Below are positions 19,187 through 26,410 of a stretch of DNA of 64,000 bases, piece by piece. The translations under genes and the position numbers were made by a program. The first letter of the stretch is position 1, and every line of letters starts with the position of its first letter. The DNA is from Aerophototrophica crusticola (GTDB lineage Bacteria > Pseudomonadota > Alphaproteobacteria > Azospirillales > Azospirillaceae): assembly GCA_001939945.1 (NCBI GenBank), contig MOEB01000005.1, positions 111,993 to 175,992 on the forward strand, written 5' to 3'. The notes under the pieces are model-generated. The model saw nothing but the letters and a program-made list of their open reading frames with translations, made no database searches and was not told where the DNA came from.

Positions 19187-19259
19187 AGCGTGATTACACT
19201 GACCGTAAACACGCTCCGGCGGAGCCTGCCCCGGACCCCGATCCGAGGGCGACTGAGGG
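19187..19259. repeat. Degenerate copy of the intergenic hairpin element
   Basis: The 346-base gap 18956-19301 has no supportable gene. It contains GAGCGTG (19187-19193) paired with CACGCTC (19211-19217), then CGGCGG, a CGGA/TCCG hairpin, and the closing word GCGACTGAGG. These outer and closing words match the complete element at 63047-63149, but the inner hairpins are eroded. Confidence 0.55.
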
Positions 19260-19270
19260 ACTTCAATGGC

Positions 19271-19305
19271 TAAACCCGTTTCCGGTCATCGGAAAACGGG
19301 TCTAG
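19271..19305. terminator. CTAG-bounded palindrome overlapping the stop codon of the first GNAT gene
   Basis: ACCCGTTTCCG (19274-19284) pairs with CGGAAAACGGGT (19290-19301) with one bulged base; TAA and CTAG flank it. On the minus strand the stem starts inside the stop codon of the acetyltransferase at 19302, so it could terminate that transcript. Its form is that of a dispersed palindromic repeat. Confidence 0.55.
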
Positions 19306-19760
19306 CGGTCCAGCCTCACGGTATATCGCACCATGGGATCGGGGCCGCCGGTGACCTGATCATACAGGGCGCGGGCCGGCGCGTTCTCCAGCCGCGTATG
19401 CCAATAGACCCGCGGCCAGCCCTTCTGCCGCGCCAGGTCCAGCAGCCGGTCCAGCAGGGCGCGGGCGACGCCGCGGCGCCGGTGGGCCGGGTCCACATAC
19501 ATGTCTTCCAGGAAGCAGAGGGGGGCCACCGCCCAGGTGTGGTCATGCAGGACGTAATGGCAGAAGCCGACCACCTGCCCGTCCGCGTCGCGGGCGACGA
19601 TGGCGCTGGTCTGGGACGCCGGGTCCATGATCCGGCGCCAGACCTCCTCCGTGGTCACGTCGGTGACCACCACGTCATAACGGGCGCAATAATCCCCCCA
19701 GAGCCGGCGCCAGCAGTCCTGGTCGTCCGGTTCGGGCGCAGCAATGGCATAATCCGACAC
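19302..19760 (-). CDS. GNAT-family N-acetyltransferase, copy 1
   Basis: A 152-residue GNAT protein. The acetyl-CoA-binding motif A is RRRGVARALLDRLLDLARQKG, preceded by the CFLEDMYVDPAHR strand. A late WHTRLENAPARALYDQV segment completes the fold. The substrate is unknown; the family acetylates amines of small molecules or protein termini. The protein is clearly paralogous to the 152-residue neighbour at 19972, sharing WRRL, EVWRRI, YVLH, LED and RVYWHT blocks, so the pair arose by tandem duplication. The TAG stop lies in a palindromic repeat. Confidence 0.87.
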   Translation of the reverse strand: MSDYAIAAPEPDDQDCWRRLWGDYCARYDVVVTDVTTEEVWRRIMDPASQTSAIVARDADGQVVGFCHYVLHDHTWAVAPLCFLEDMYVDPAHRRRGVARALLDRLLDLARQKGWPRVYWHTRLENAPARALYDQVTGGPDPMVRYTVRLDR

Positions 19761-19971
19761 GCCAGGCCTCCGCTTTCCCCGCGGCCGCCCCCGGGCAACT
19801 TTCTGTCACCCCGGGGGCGTGGTCCTCCCTATTCGCTACCCCTTCCGTATCGCATCGGGAGATGCTCCTGTCCAGCGGGTACAAGCGTTTCGGCGTTCAG
19901 CTTATGGTATCATTTTCCGTATACGGATGGCCTAGCCGGATGGCAGGGCCGGCCATCGCGCCGGCGCCGTG

Positions 19972-20430
19972 TCACAGCCGGATGACATAGCGGACGAAGC
20001 CGTCCCGGCCGCCGGCCACCTTGTCATACAGGGTACGGGCGGTGGCGTTGTCCTCGGCCGTGTGCCAATAGACCCGGTCCCAGCCCTGCTCCCGGCCCAT
20101 CCCGACCAACGTCCCGATCAGGGCGCGGCCCACGCCCTGGCCGCGTGCCTCCGGCACGGTGAACAGGTCCTCCAGGTAGCAGATTGCCGACGTGCCCCAG
20201 GTATAGGCATGCAGCACGTAGTTGCAGATGCCCAGGGCCCGGCCCTGCCCGTCCCGCGCCACCAGCGCCTTCGTGCTGTCGCCGGGCGTGACGATCCGCC
20301 GCCAGACCTCCGCCACCGTCCCCTCCCCGGGGGAAACGCCATAGAAGGCGCAATAGGCCGCGAACAGGCGGCGCCAGTCCGCCTCGTCCGCCGGGGTGGC
20401 CGCCGCGATCCGGATGCCGGTCTCCTGCAT
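19972..20430 (-). CDS. GNAT-family N-acetyltransferase, copy 2
   Basis: A 152-residue GNAT protein with the acetyl-CoA loop RGQGVGRALIGTLVGMGREQG and the WHTAEDNATARTLYDKV segment. It is the same length as its tandem paralogue at 19302 and colinear with it from end to end. The ATG at 20430 is preceded by AGGAAGGGT, a good ribosome site; an in-frame ATG 18 bases upstream is also possible. The 211 bases between the two genes allow independent promoters. The substrate is unknown. Confidence 0.86.
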   Translation of the reverse strand: MQETGIRIAAATPADEADWRRLFAAYCAFYGVSPGEGTVAEVWRRIVTPGDSTKALVARDGQGRALGICNYVLHAYTWGTSAICYLEDLFTVPEARGQGVGRALIGTLVGMGREQGWDRVYWHTAEDNATARTLYDKVAGGRDGFVRYVIRL

Positions 20431-20610
20431 GGGGTACCCTTCCTGCATATGGGATGATCGGGCCGGTATGGCACCCGCCAGCGTTGCTGTCCATGCCGTG
20501 CGCGGGCCGGGGCGCTTTCCTTTCCGCACCTGCTGTGGCACACGGGAGGATGGACCATGGGCAAGGCCTGACGGGGCCGCTGCCCGTTGATGCGGGATCG
20601 GGTTCACTGG

Positions 20611-21279
20611 ATGCGGACGCTTTACCACCACCCCCTGTCGCCCTTCGCGCGCAAGGTGCGGGTGGCCCTGGCCGAGAAGCGGCTGGAGTTCGGGCTGGAA
20701 CTGGAGAAACCCTGGGAGCGGCGGGACGAGTTCCTGGTGCTGAACCATGCCGGCGAGGTGCCGGTGCTGGTGGAGGATGACGGCGCCACCGTCGCCGGCC
20801 ACGGCCCCATCTGCGAGTACCTGGAGGACGCCTATCCCGGCGGCAGCCTGCTGGGCACCGACGTGCTGCACCGGGCGGAGGTGCGGCGGCTGGTCTCCTG
20901 GTTCGACGAGAAGTTCTCGCGCGAGGTCACCGACCTGCTGGTGGGGGAGAAGCTGTTCAAGCGCCTGTCCGGCCAGGGCACGCCCCATGCCGCGGCCATC
21001 CGCGCCGGGCACGCCAACATCCATTACCACCTGGACTATGTGGGCTGGCTGACGGAGCGGCGGACCTGGCTGGCCGGCGACGACTTCTCCCTGGCCGACG
21101 TGGCCTGCGCCGCCCAGCTCTCCGCCATCGACTACCTCGGCGACGTGCCCTGGGACGAGCATACGGACGCCAAGGACTATTACGCCCGCGTCAAGAGCCG
21201 CCCCAGCTTCCGCCCCCTGCTGGCCGACCATTTGCCGGGCGCGCCGCCGCCGAAGCACTATGCGGACTTGGATTTTTGA
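20611..21279 (+). CDS. Glutathione S-transferase family protein
   Basis: A 222-residue protein with the thioredoxin-like N-terminal domain of GSTs (MRTLYHHPLSPFARKVR, catalytic Ser/Tyr region at the start), the cis-Pro/EVPVLVEDDG segment, and an all-helical C-terminal domain including WLAGDDFSLADVACAAQL. GSTs conjugate or exchange glutathione with electrophiles in the cytoplasm. The ATG at 20611 is used because it aligns with family N-termini, although an ATG at 20587 is in frame and no ribosome site is strong. A small conserved-looking gene follows after 11 bases. Confidence 0.9.
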   Translation: MRTLYHHPLSPFARKVRVALAEKRLEFGLELEKPWERRDEFLVLNHAGEVPVLVEDDGATVAGHGPICEYLEDAYPGGSLLGTDVLHRAEVRRLVSWFDEKFSREVTDLLVGEKLFKRLSGQGTPHAAAIRAGHANIHYHLDYVGWLTERRTWLAGDDFSLADVACAAQLSAIDYLGDVPWDEHTDAKDYYARVKSRPSFRPLLADHLPGAPPPKHYADLDF

Positions 21280-21290
21280 GGGGGTGACGC

Positions 21291-21431
21291 ATGGGTGGGC
21301 CGACGGACAAGGAAACCTCACCGCCGCCTGACGGTGGCCCGGCGGGCCCGTGGGACGACTTCTTCGACGCGCCCGGCGCCGACTTCCCGGAACGGGAGCA
21401 ACCGGACCACCAGGACCACGAGCCGTTCTGA
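21291..21431 (+). CDS. Small acidic Pro-rich protein downstream of the glutathione transferase
   Basis: A 46-residue frame from ATG 21291 to TGA 21429-21431, with GAGGGGG 5 bases upstream, 11 bases after the transferase stop. The product is acidic and Pro/Asp-rich, with a WDDFFDAPGADFPE core. The ribosome site, in-operon spacing and biased composition make it a plausible real gene. Its role is unknown; I see no domain. Confidence 0.55.
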   Translation: MGGPTDKETSPPPDGGPAGPWDDFFDAPGADFPEREQPDHQDHEPF

Positions 21432-21529
21432 GCCGGTCGGGCTGGTTTGCCAGGGTCGGGAAGGTCGTACGGTCCTTGGCAGCAGGGTCCTGGACGGGGG
21501 AAAGCCGCCCGTAACGGCCCCAACCGCCT

Positions 21530-21622
21530 CCCCCGCGGAGGCGGGGGCCCATAGTTTTTGACCCGCGGCCTGCCACCAACCACAGAAAAGAACCGTGGAC
21601 CCCCGCCTTCGCGGGGGGAAGC
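21530..21622. repeat. Paired GC-hairpin repeat, copy 1
   Basis: The 351-base gap 21432-21782 has no gene. It holds two hairpins with identical stems (CCCCCGC/GCGGGGG), loops GGAG at 21537 and CTTC at 21607, separated by a CCCATAGTTTTTGAC to AACCGTGGA segment. The same arrangement occurs at 40392-40483. Confidence 0.75.
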
Positions 21623-21782
21623 ACAAATTCGATGAGGCCGGTGCTCGCAGCCGTCAGGCACTGGGTCATGCCCTGTGGTGACGCCCCCCCCAACGGAGCC
21701 GCCACCCCGCCCCACCCCGGCCCTATTTCCGCCCCACCGGCCCGGCTATGCTCCGTCCCAGCAACGTTTCCTGGAGCAAGCC

Positions 21783-22499
21783 ATGCGTAGCCTCCCCGCC
21801 CTGACCCTCGCCGCCGCCCTGGCCCTGGCCGTGCCGGCCGTGGCAAGCGCCCAGGTGGTCCCGCCGCCGCCGGTGCTGGACAGCGTGTCCCTGAACCTGT
21901 CCGTGGAGGAGTGGGTGCGGTCGGAGACGGCGCGCGTCTCCCTGATCGTGGACGCGGCCAGCAACGGCGCCGACGCGGCGAACCTGCGGGCCGAGATCCA
22001 GAAGGCCGCCGGGGTCGTGGCCGACAAGGCGGAATGGCGGATCGTGCGGCTGGACCAGCGGGCCGACGAGGCGGGGCTGAACCGCTGGCAGGCGGAGCTT
22101 GAGGCGCGGCTGCCGGAGGCGCAGCTCGCCAACCTGGCCGACAAGGCCAAGAAGGCCAGCCGCCCCGGCCTGCAGGTGCGGGTGGGCGGCGTCGCCTTCG
22201 ACCCCACCCTGGCGGAGGTGGAGGCCGCCAAGGCCAAGCTGCGCGAGTCCCTGTACCGCCAGGTGACGGAAGAGATGAAGCGCCTGAACGCCGCCTTCCC
22301 CGACCGCCAATACCGGGTGGGCAACCTGGACTTCATGGACTTCGAGCCGGTGCCCGCCCCACAGCCGGTGATGCGCAGCGCCGTCGCGAACATGGCCAAG
22401 GCGGAGAGCATGGAATTCGTTGCCCCCGGCGTGCAGGACAAGCTGCGCCTGACCGCCCGCGTCATGTACAGCGCCTTCGCCACCCCGCCGAAGAACTGA
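21783..22499 (+). CDS. Exported conserved hypothetical protein, weakly SIMPL-like
   Basis: A 238-residue protein with a signal peptide (residues 1-23, ending ASAQ), so periplasmic. The mature part alternates strands and helices: SLNLSVEEWVRSETARVSL, then a helical stretch and AEWRIVRLDQRADEAGLNRW, a helix ending in KAKKASRPG, and a C-terminal strand pair. The order recalls SIMPL (DUF541) periplasmic proteins, but the conserved residues are not clear enough to assign it. ATG at 21783, RBS GGAGCAAG. Not in an operon with annotated neighbours. Confidence 0.68.
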   Translation: MRSLPALTLAAALALAVPAVASAQVVPPPPVLDSVSLNLSVEEWVRSETARVSLIVDAASNGADAANLRAEIQKAAGVVADKAEWRIVRLDQRADEAGLNRWQAELEARLPEAQLANLADKAKKASRPGLQVRVGGVAFDPTLAEVEAAKAKLRESLYRQVTEEMKRLNAAFPDRQYRVGNLDFMDFEPVPAPQPVMRSAVANMAKAESMEFVAPGVQDKLRLTARVMYSAFATPPKN

Positions 22500-22591
22500 T
22501 CGCGCTCCCTCAAGCGCCGCCGGTTCGGGGGCCGGGGCAGGCTCGCGCCCGCTCCGCGGGCTTGGCTTGCGCGGCCATGGGGCCGCCGGGC

Positions 22592-23488
22592 TCAGCCCCC
22601 CGCCGCCAGCTGCGCCGCCAGGCCTTCCCGATAGGTCGGGTAACGCAGCACCACCCCCAGCTCCCGCTTGATCCGGTCGTTCCGCACCCGCTTGTTCTCC
22701 GCATAGAAGCTGGCGGCCATGGGGGACAGGGCGGCGGGGTCGAAGGGTTGCAGGGGTGGCGGCTCCACCCCCAGCAGGGCGGCGGCGTGGGCGATCACGT
22801 CCGGTGATGGGGCGGGCGCGTCGTCGCAGACATTGTAGGCCGCCCCCGGGTCCGGCCGGGCGATGGAGGCGGCGAGGGTCGCGGCGATGTCCTCCACATG
22901 GATGCGGCTGAACACCTGCCCCGGCTTGTCGATGCGCCGTGCCGTGCCGGACCTCAAATTGTCGATGGCGCTGCGGCCGGGGCCATAGATGCCGGGCAGG
23001 CGGAACAGGTGCACGGGCGTGCCGTGCCGGTTCAGCAGGTCCAGCCACCCCCGTTCCGCCTCCACCCGGCGGCGCCCCCGCTCCCCCACCGGGTTCAGGG
23101 GGGAGGTCTCGTCCACCCAGGCGCCGCCGGTGTCGCCATAGACCCCCGTGGTGGAGAGGTACCCGGCCCAGGTGAGGTCTGACAGCCCGGCGATGTCCGC
23201 CCCATGCTCGTCCAGCACCGGGTCGCCCTGCCCGTCCGGTGGCACGGTGGCCAGCAGGGCGGTGGTCCCGGCCAGGGCCTTTCCGGGGTTGTCCAGGGGC
23301 CGGCCCCGGTCGAACAGGAAGGGCTCTATCCCCCGGGCACGCAGGGCCGCCGCCTTGTCCGGGCCCCGTGTGGTGCCGGCGACGGCCCAGCCCAGGGGCC
23401 GCAGCAATTCGGCCAGGGCCAGGGCGCTGTAGCCAAGGCCGAAGACGAACAGGCGGCCGGGCGTCGTCGGGAGTGGGGTGCTGGTCAT
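22592..23488 (-). CDS. NAD(P)-dependent SDR-family epimerase/dehydratase (YeeZ-like)
   Basis: A 298-residue extended-SDR-type protein. The nucleotide-binding motif is FVFGLGYSALALAELL, with the GLGYS pattern typical of the YeeZ subgroup. Further blocks are YLSTTGVYGDTGGAWVDE and FRLPGIYGPGRS. The YxxxK proton relay of classical SDRs is replaced, as is common in this subgroup. It is cytoplasmic and the substrate is unknown. It is divergent from the TPR protein gene with only 48 bases between starts, so the two may share a control region. Confidence 0.84.
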   Translation of the reverse strand: MTSTPLPTTPGRLFVFGLGYSALALAELLRPLGWAVAGTTRGPDKAAALRARGIEPFLFDRGRPLDNPGKALAGTTALLATVPPDGQGDPVLDEHGADIAGLSDLTWAGYLSTTGVYGDTGGAWVDETSPLNPVGERGRRRVEAERGWLDLLNRHGTPVHLFRLPGIYGPGRSAIDNLRSGTARRIDKPGQVFSRIHVEDIAATLAASIARPDPGAAYNVCDDAPAPSPDVIAHAAALLGVEPPPLQPFDPAALSPMAASFYAENKRVRNDRIKRELGVVLRYPTYREGLAAQLAAGG

Positions 23489-23536
23489 GGTTTTTTGCCG
23501 CTGGACAGACGGGACGGGATGGGGACTCTAGGCGCC

Positions 23537-24304
23537 ATGGACCGCATGCTCAACGTTCTGGCGCTGGCCGCCAGCCTCGTGGCGCTCGCCCAGCCGGCGA
23601 CCGCCGCCCAGTTCAAGGACCGCAACCAGTGCCTGGCCCGGGCCGAGGCCCTGCCCGACTTCGCCTATGAGGAGGCGAAGCTGTGGGAGAAGGCCGGCGG
23701 CGGCACCGACGCGAAGGTCTGCCAGGCTTCCGCCCTGCTGCTCCGCGGCGACTGGAAGCCGGCGGCGGAGGCCATCGAGGCGCTGGCGCCCGCCCTGGCG
23801 AAGGAACCCGCCATGGTCCGGGCGAACCTGTGGGGCCGCGCCGGCCTTGCCTGGCAGAACGCAGGCGAGCCCAAGCGGGCGGAGGCCGCCTATGGCAAGG
23901 CGGTGGAGATCCTGCCCGACGACCCGCAGCTCCGCCTGGACCGGGCCGTTGCCCTGGCCCAGCAGCAGCGCTGGTGGGACGTGGTGGCCGACCTGGACGC
24001 CGCCCTGGCGAAGAACCCCAGGCTGGCCGAGGGCTACCTGCTGCGGGCGGAGGCGCACCGAAAGCTGGCCCAGGACCATGACGCCCTGCTGGACGTGGCC
24101 CGTGCCCTGGAGGCCCAGCCGGAGAACGCGGAGGCCCACCTGCTGCGCGGCACCCTGAAGGCGGACAAGGGCGACCTGGCCGGCGCCCGTGCCGACTGGA
24201 CCCGCGCCCGCCAGCTCGGCGGCAACGGCACCACGGCCAAGCAGGCTACCGACAACCTCAACGCCCTGGACCTGGCGGAGGAGCGGGCGAAGAAGCGGGG
24301 GTAG
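23537..24304 (+). CDS. Exported tetratricopeptide-repeat protein
   Basis: A 255-residue protein with a signal peptide (MDRMLNVLALAASLVALAQ, cleavage after ATAA), so periplasmic or envelope-associated. From about residue 105 onward it has TPR units (NLWGRAGLAWQNAGEPKRAE, DVVADLDAALAKNPRLAEG, and two more), a scaffold for protein contacts. The last residues are a Lys/Arg-rich tail. I choose the ATG at 23537 because it starts the signal peptide; the upstream open frame runs antisense through the SDR gene. Partner proteins are unknown. Confidence 0.83.
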   Translation: MDRMLNVLALAASLVALAQPATAAQFKDRNQCLARAEALPDFAYEEAKLWEKAGGGTDAKVCQASALLLRGDWKPAAEAIEALAPALAKEPAMVRANLWGRAGLAWQNAGEPKRAEAAYGKAVEILPDDPQLRLDRAVALAQQQRWWDVVADLDAALAKNPRLAEGYLLRAEAHRKLAQDHDALLDVARALEAQPENAEAHLLRGTLKADKGDLAGARADWTRARQLGGNGTTAKQATDNLNALDLAEERAKKRG

Positions 24305-24322
24305 GGCGGGCCTGGCGAAGGG

Positions 24323-25663
24323 CTATCCCCGCCGCGGCTCCTTCACGGTCAGCAGGATGGCAAGGCCGGCGGCGAACAGGACCAGCACCGTGGCCATGCC
24401 GGCCCGCTGGGTGTCGAACGCCTCCACCGCCAGCCCATAGGCCAGCGGCCCCAGCAGGCCCACCGCCCGGCCGGTCAGGGCGAACAGGCCGAAGAACTCC
24501 GTCTCCATGCCCGGGGGCGCCAGCCGGGCCATCATGGAGCGGGCCGCCGCCTGGGCCGGGCCGAAGAAGCAGCCCAGCACCAGCCCGAACACCAGCACCC
24601 ATTGCTGCTCCGGCGTGAAGGCGCCGACGGGCAGGTCCAGCACCGGCGCCCAGCCCCACCAGGGCGTACCGATGGCCAGCAGGGCCACGCCGGACAGGAA
24701 CAGCCCGACGATGCTGACCACCAGCGTGGGCTTGGACCCCAGCAAATCGTCCAGCCAGGCGAAGCCGATGGCGCCCAGGCCCGCCGCCACGTTCAGCAGG
24801 ATGGCGAACAGGATCAGTTGCCCCTGGTCCATGCCGAACAGCACGCCGGCGAAGATGCCGCCGAAGGCCGTGATGGTATTGATCCCGTCCCGCCACAGCG
24901 CGCTGGCCACCAGGTAGCGCAGCACGTTGCCATAGGCCTTCAGCCCCTTCAGCGTCTTCCACAGGGTCGCCAAGCCCTGGGCCACCGCCTGCCCCATGGG
25001 CACCCCGGGCACCGCCGCCCGGTCCGGCACCAGCAGGAACAGGGGCAGGGCGAACAGCCCGTACCATACGGCCACCAGCACCGCCGTGGCCCGCACCGGC
25101 TGAGATTCCTCCGTCCCCAGCAGGCCGAACAGCGGCTGCTCCGCCTGGATCAACAGGACGAGGCAGAGGATCAGCGACCCCAGCCCCCCCAGATACCCCA
25201 CGCCCCAGCCCCAGCCGGACACCCGGCCGATATGGCTGGGCGGCGCCACCCTGTTCAGCAGGGCATTATAGAAGACATAGGACAGCTCGAACGCCACCGA
25301 CGCGACGCCCACCACCACCAGCGCCAGCAAGGCATAGTCCGGTAGCGGCCTGACGAACCAGAGCATCGCGCTGCCCACCACCGCGATGGCCGTGCAGGCC
25401 GCCAGCCAGGGCTTGGCCGGCCCGCCCCGGTCGGCGATGGCCCCCAGGACCGGCGACAGCACCGCCACCGCCAGCCCCGACAACCCCAGCATAAGCCCCC
25501 AGTCCGCCGTGCCCTGGTTCGGGTCGGCGGAGACGCCCTTGGTGAAATAGACGGAGAAGACGAAGGTCCCGATCACCGTGTTGAAGGCCGACATGGCCCA
25601 GTCATACAGGCACCACCCCGCCACCGCCGCGCGGCGCCCCTGCAACCCTTGGCCCACCATCAT
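24323..25663 (-). CDS. UMF1-family MFS transporter
   Basis: A 446-residue membrane protein with about 11-12 hydrophobic segments. The opening GWCLYDWAMSAFNTVIGTFVFS is diagnostic for the UMF1 (Atg22-like) branch of the major facilitator superfamily, and GAIADRGG is the MFS loop 2-3 motif. UMF1 proteins are predicted effluxers, with no established bacterial substrate. ATG at 25663 (a second ATG directly follows) behind ACAGGGGG. The gene converges on the TPR gene, with 18 bases between stops. Confidence 0.9.
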   Translation of the reverse strand: MMVGQGLQGRRAAVAGWCLYDWAMSAFNTVIGTFVFSVYFTKGVSADPNQGTADWGLMLGLSGLAVAVLSPVLGAIADRGGPAKPWLAACTAIAVVGSAMLWFVRPLPDYALLALVVVGVASVAFELSYVFYNALLNRVAPPSHIGRVSGWGWGVGYLGGLGSLILCLVLLIQAEQPLFGLLGTEESQPVRATAVLVAVWYGLFALPLFLLVPDRAAVPGVPMGQAVAQGLATLWKTLKGLKAYGNVLRYLVASALWRDGINTITAFGGIFAGVLFGMDQGQLILFAILLNVAAGLGAIGFAWLDDLLGSKPTLVVSIVGLFLSGVALLAIGTPWWGWAPVLDLPVGAFTPEQQWVLVFGLVLGCFFGPAQAAARSMMARLAPPGMETEFFGLFALTGRAVGLLGPLAYGLAVEAFDTQRAGMATVLVLFAAGLAILLTVKEPRRG

Positions 25664-25764
25664 CCCCCTGTCCGGATAGCAAGGGGAGGGTGGCATAGCG
25701 CCGGGAGGGGGGCAAGGGTGGGGCTTTGCACGAACCTGGCCCGCCCTGAGGCATCGGGCGGTGC

Positions 25765-25794
25765 TTGTCTACGCAGACGACCGCACGTTAGAGT
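25765..25794 (+). promoter_or_regulatory. Candidate promoter of the orphan MazF/PemK gene
   Basis: TTGTCT (25765-25770) and TAGAGT (25789-25794) are 18 bases apart, close to the sigma-70 consensus. The expected transcript start near 25801 leaves a leader of about 25 bases before the GTG at 25827, which supports that start codon. Confidence 0.4.
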
Positions 25795-25826
25795 ATGGCA
25801 ATCCGTCGTTTGCACAAGCAACCATC

Positions 25827-26255
25827 GTGGCTATCCGTGAACACCCCAAGGTCGGCACGATCCTGATCTGCGACTTCGACCAAGGCTTCAAGGAGCCGGA
25901 GATGGTCAAACGCCGCCCCGTCATCGTGGTCAGCCCGAAGATCAGCACGCGACCGGGCCTCTGCACCGTCGTTGCCCTGAGCACGACGGAACCGCGCCCG
26001 AAGATGCCATTCCACTGTGAGATCGACCTTGATCCCCCGTTGCCACCGCCGTGGGGCGACACGACGCGTTGGGTCAAGGGCGACATGGTCTGCGCCGTCG
26101 GCTTTCACCGGCTTGACTTCATCATGCTCGGCAAGGACATGAAGGGCGTCCGCCAGTACCGCTATGAGACCATCACCGCTGCCGACCTGCGCCGGGTGAG
26201 GGGCTGCATCCTCAACGCCCTTGGGTTGGGAGGGTTGACCAAACACCTCGCCTAG
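25827..26255 (+). CDS. MazF/PemK-family endoribonuclease toxin (orphan)
   Basis: A 142-residue protein starting at a GTG. It begins VAIREHPKVGTILICDF and continues with EPEMVKRRPVIVVSPK, the RRP motif lying at the RNA-binding site of MazF/PemK toxins. A WVKGDMVCAV segment follows. The open frame extends upstream to 25761, but family members start at the IREHP block. MazF toxins cut mRNA at short sequences. No antitoxin gene is adjacent on either side, so this is either a solitary member or controlled from elsewhere. Base composition is slightly lower in GC than the neighbours. Confidence 0.82.
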   Translation: MAIREHPKVGTILICDFDQGFKEPEMVKRRPVIVVSPKISTRPGLCTVVALSTTEPRPKMPFHCEIDLDPPLPPPWGDTTRWVKGDMVCAVGFHRLDFIMLGKDMKGVRQYRYETITAADLRRVRGCILNALGLGGLTKHLA

Positions 26256-26364
26256 CCCACTATCAAGTCGTTAGCGGCTCTGAGCCTCGGCCATCCGCGT
26301 CTAAGACCCCACCAGGGGCGGCCGTGCACCGGGTTGCGCCAAACTCCCGCACGGCGTCGTCACC

Positions 26365-26396
26365 AAGGCCGGCCCGATGCCCGTCGGGCCGGCCTT
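26365..26396. terminator. Bidirectional terminator hairpin
   Basis: AAGGCCGGCCCGA (26365-26377) pairs perfectly with TCGGGCCGGCCTT (26384-26396) around a 6-base loop. It lies between the convergent toxin and aldehyde dehydrogenase genes and has A/T at both stem ends, so it can serve both strands. Confidence 0.75.
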
Positions 26397-26410
26397 GTGA
26401 TTTCCGGCCT

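Noticed and set aside
19096..19305. A 69-residue open frame between the kinase and GNAT genes
   Set aside because: It runs through two palindromic repeats, lacks a ribosome site and has no conserved-looking segment.
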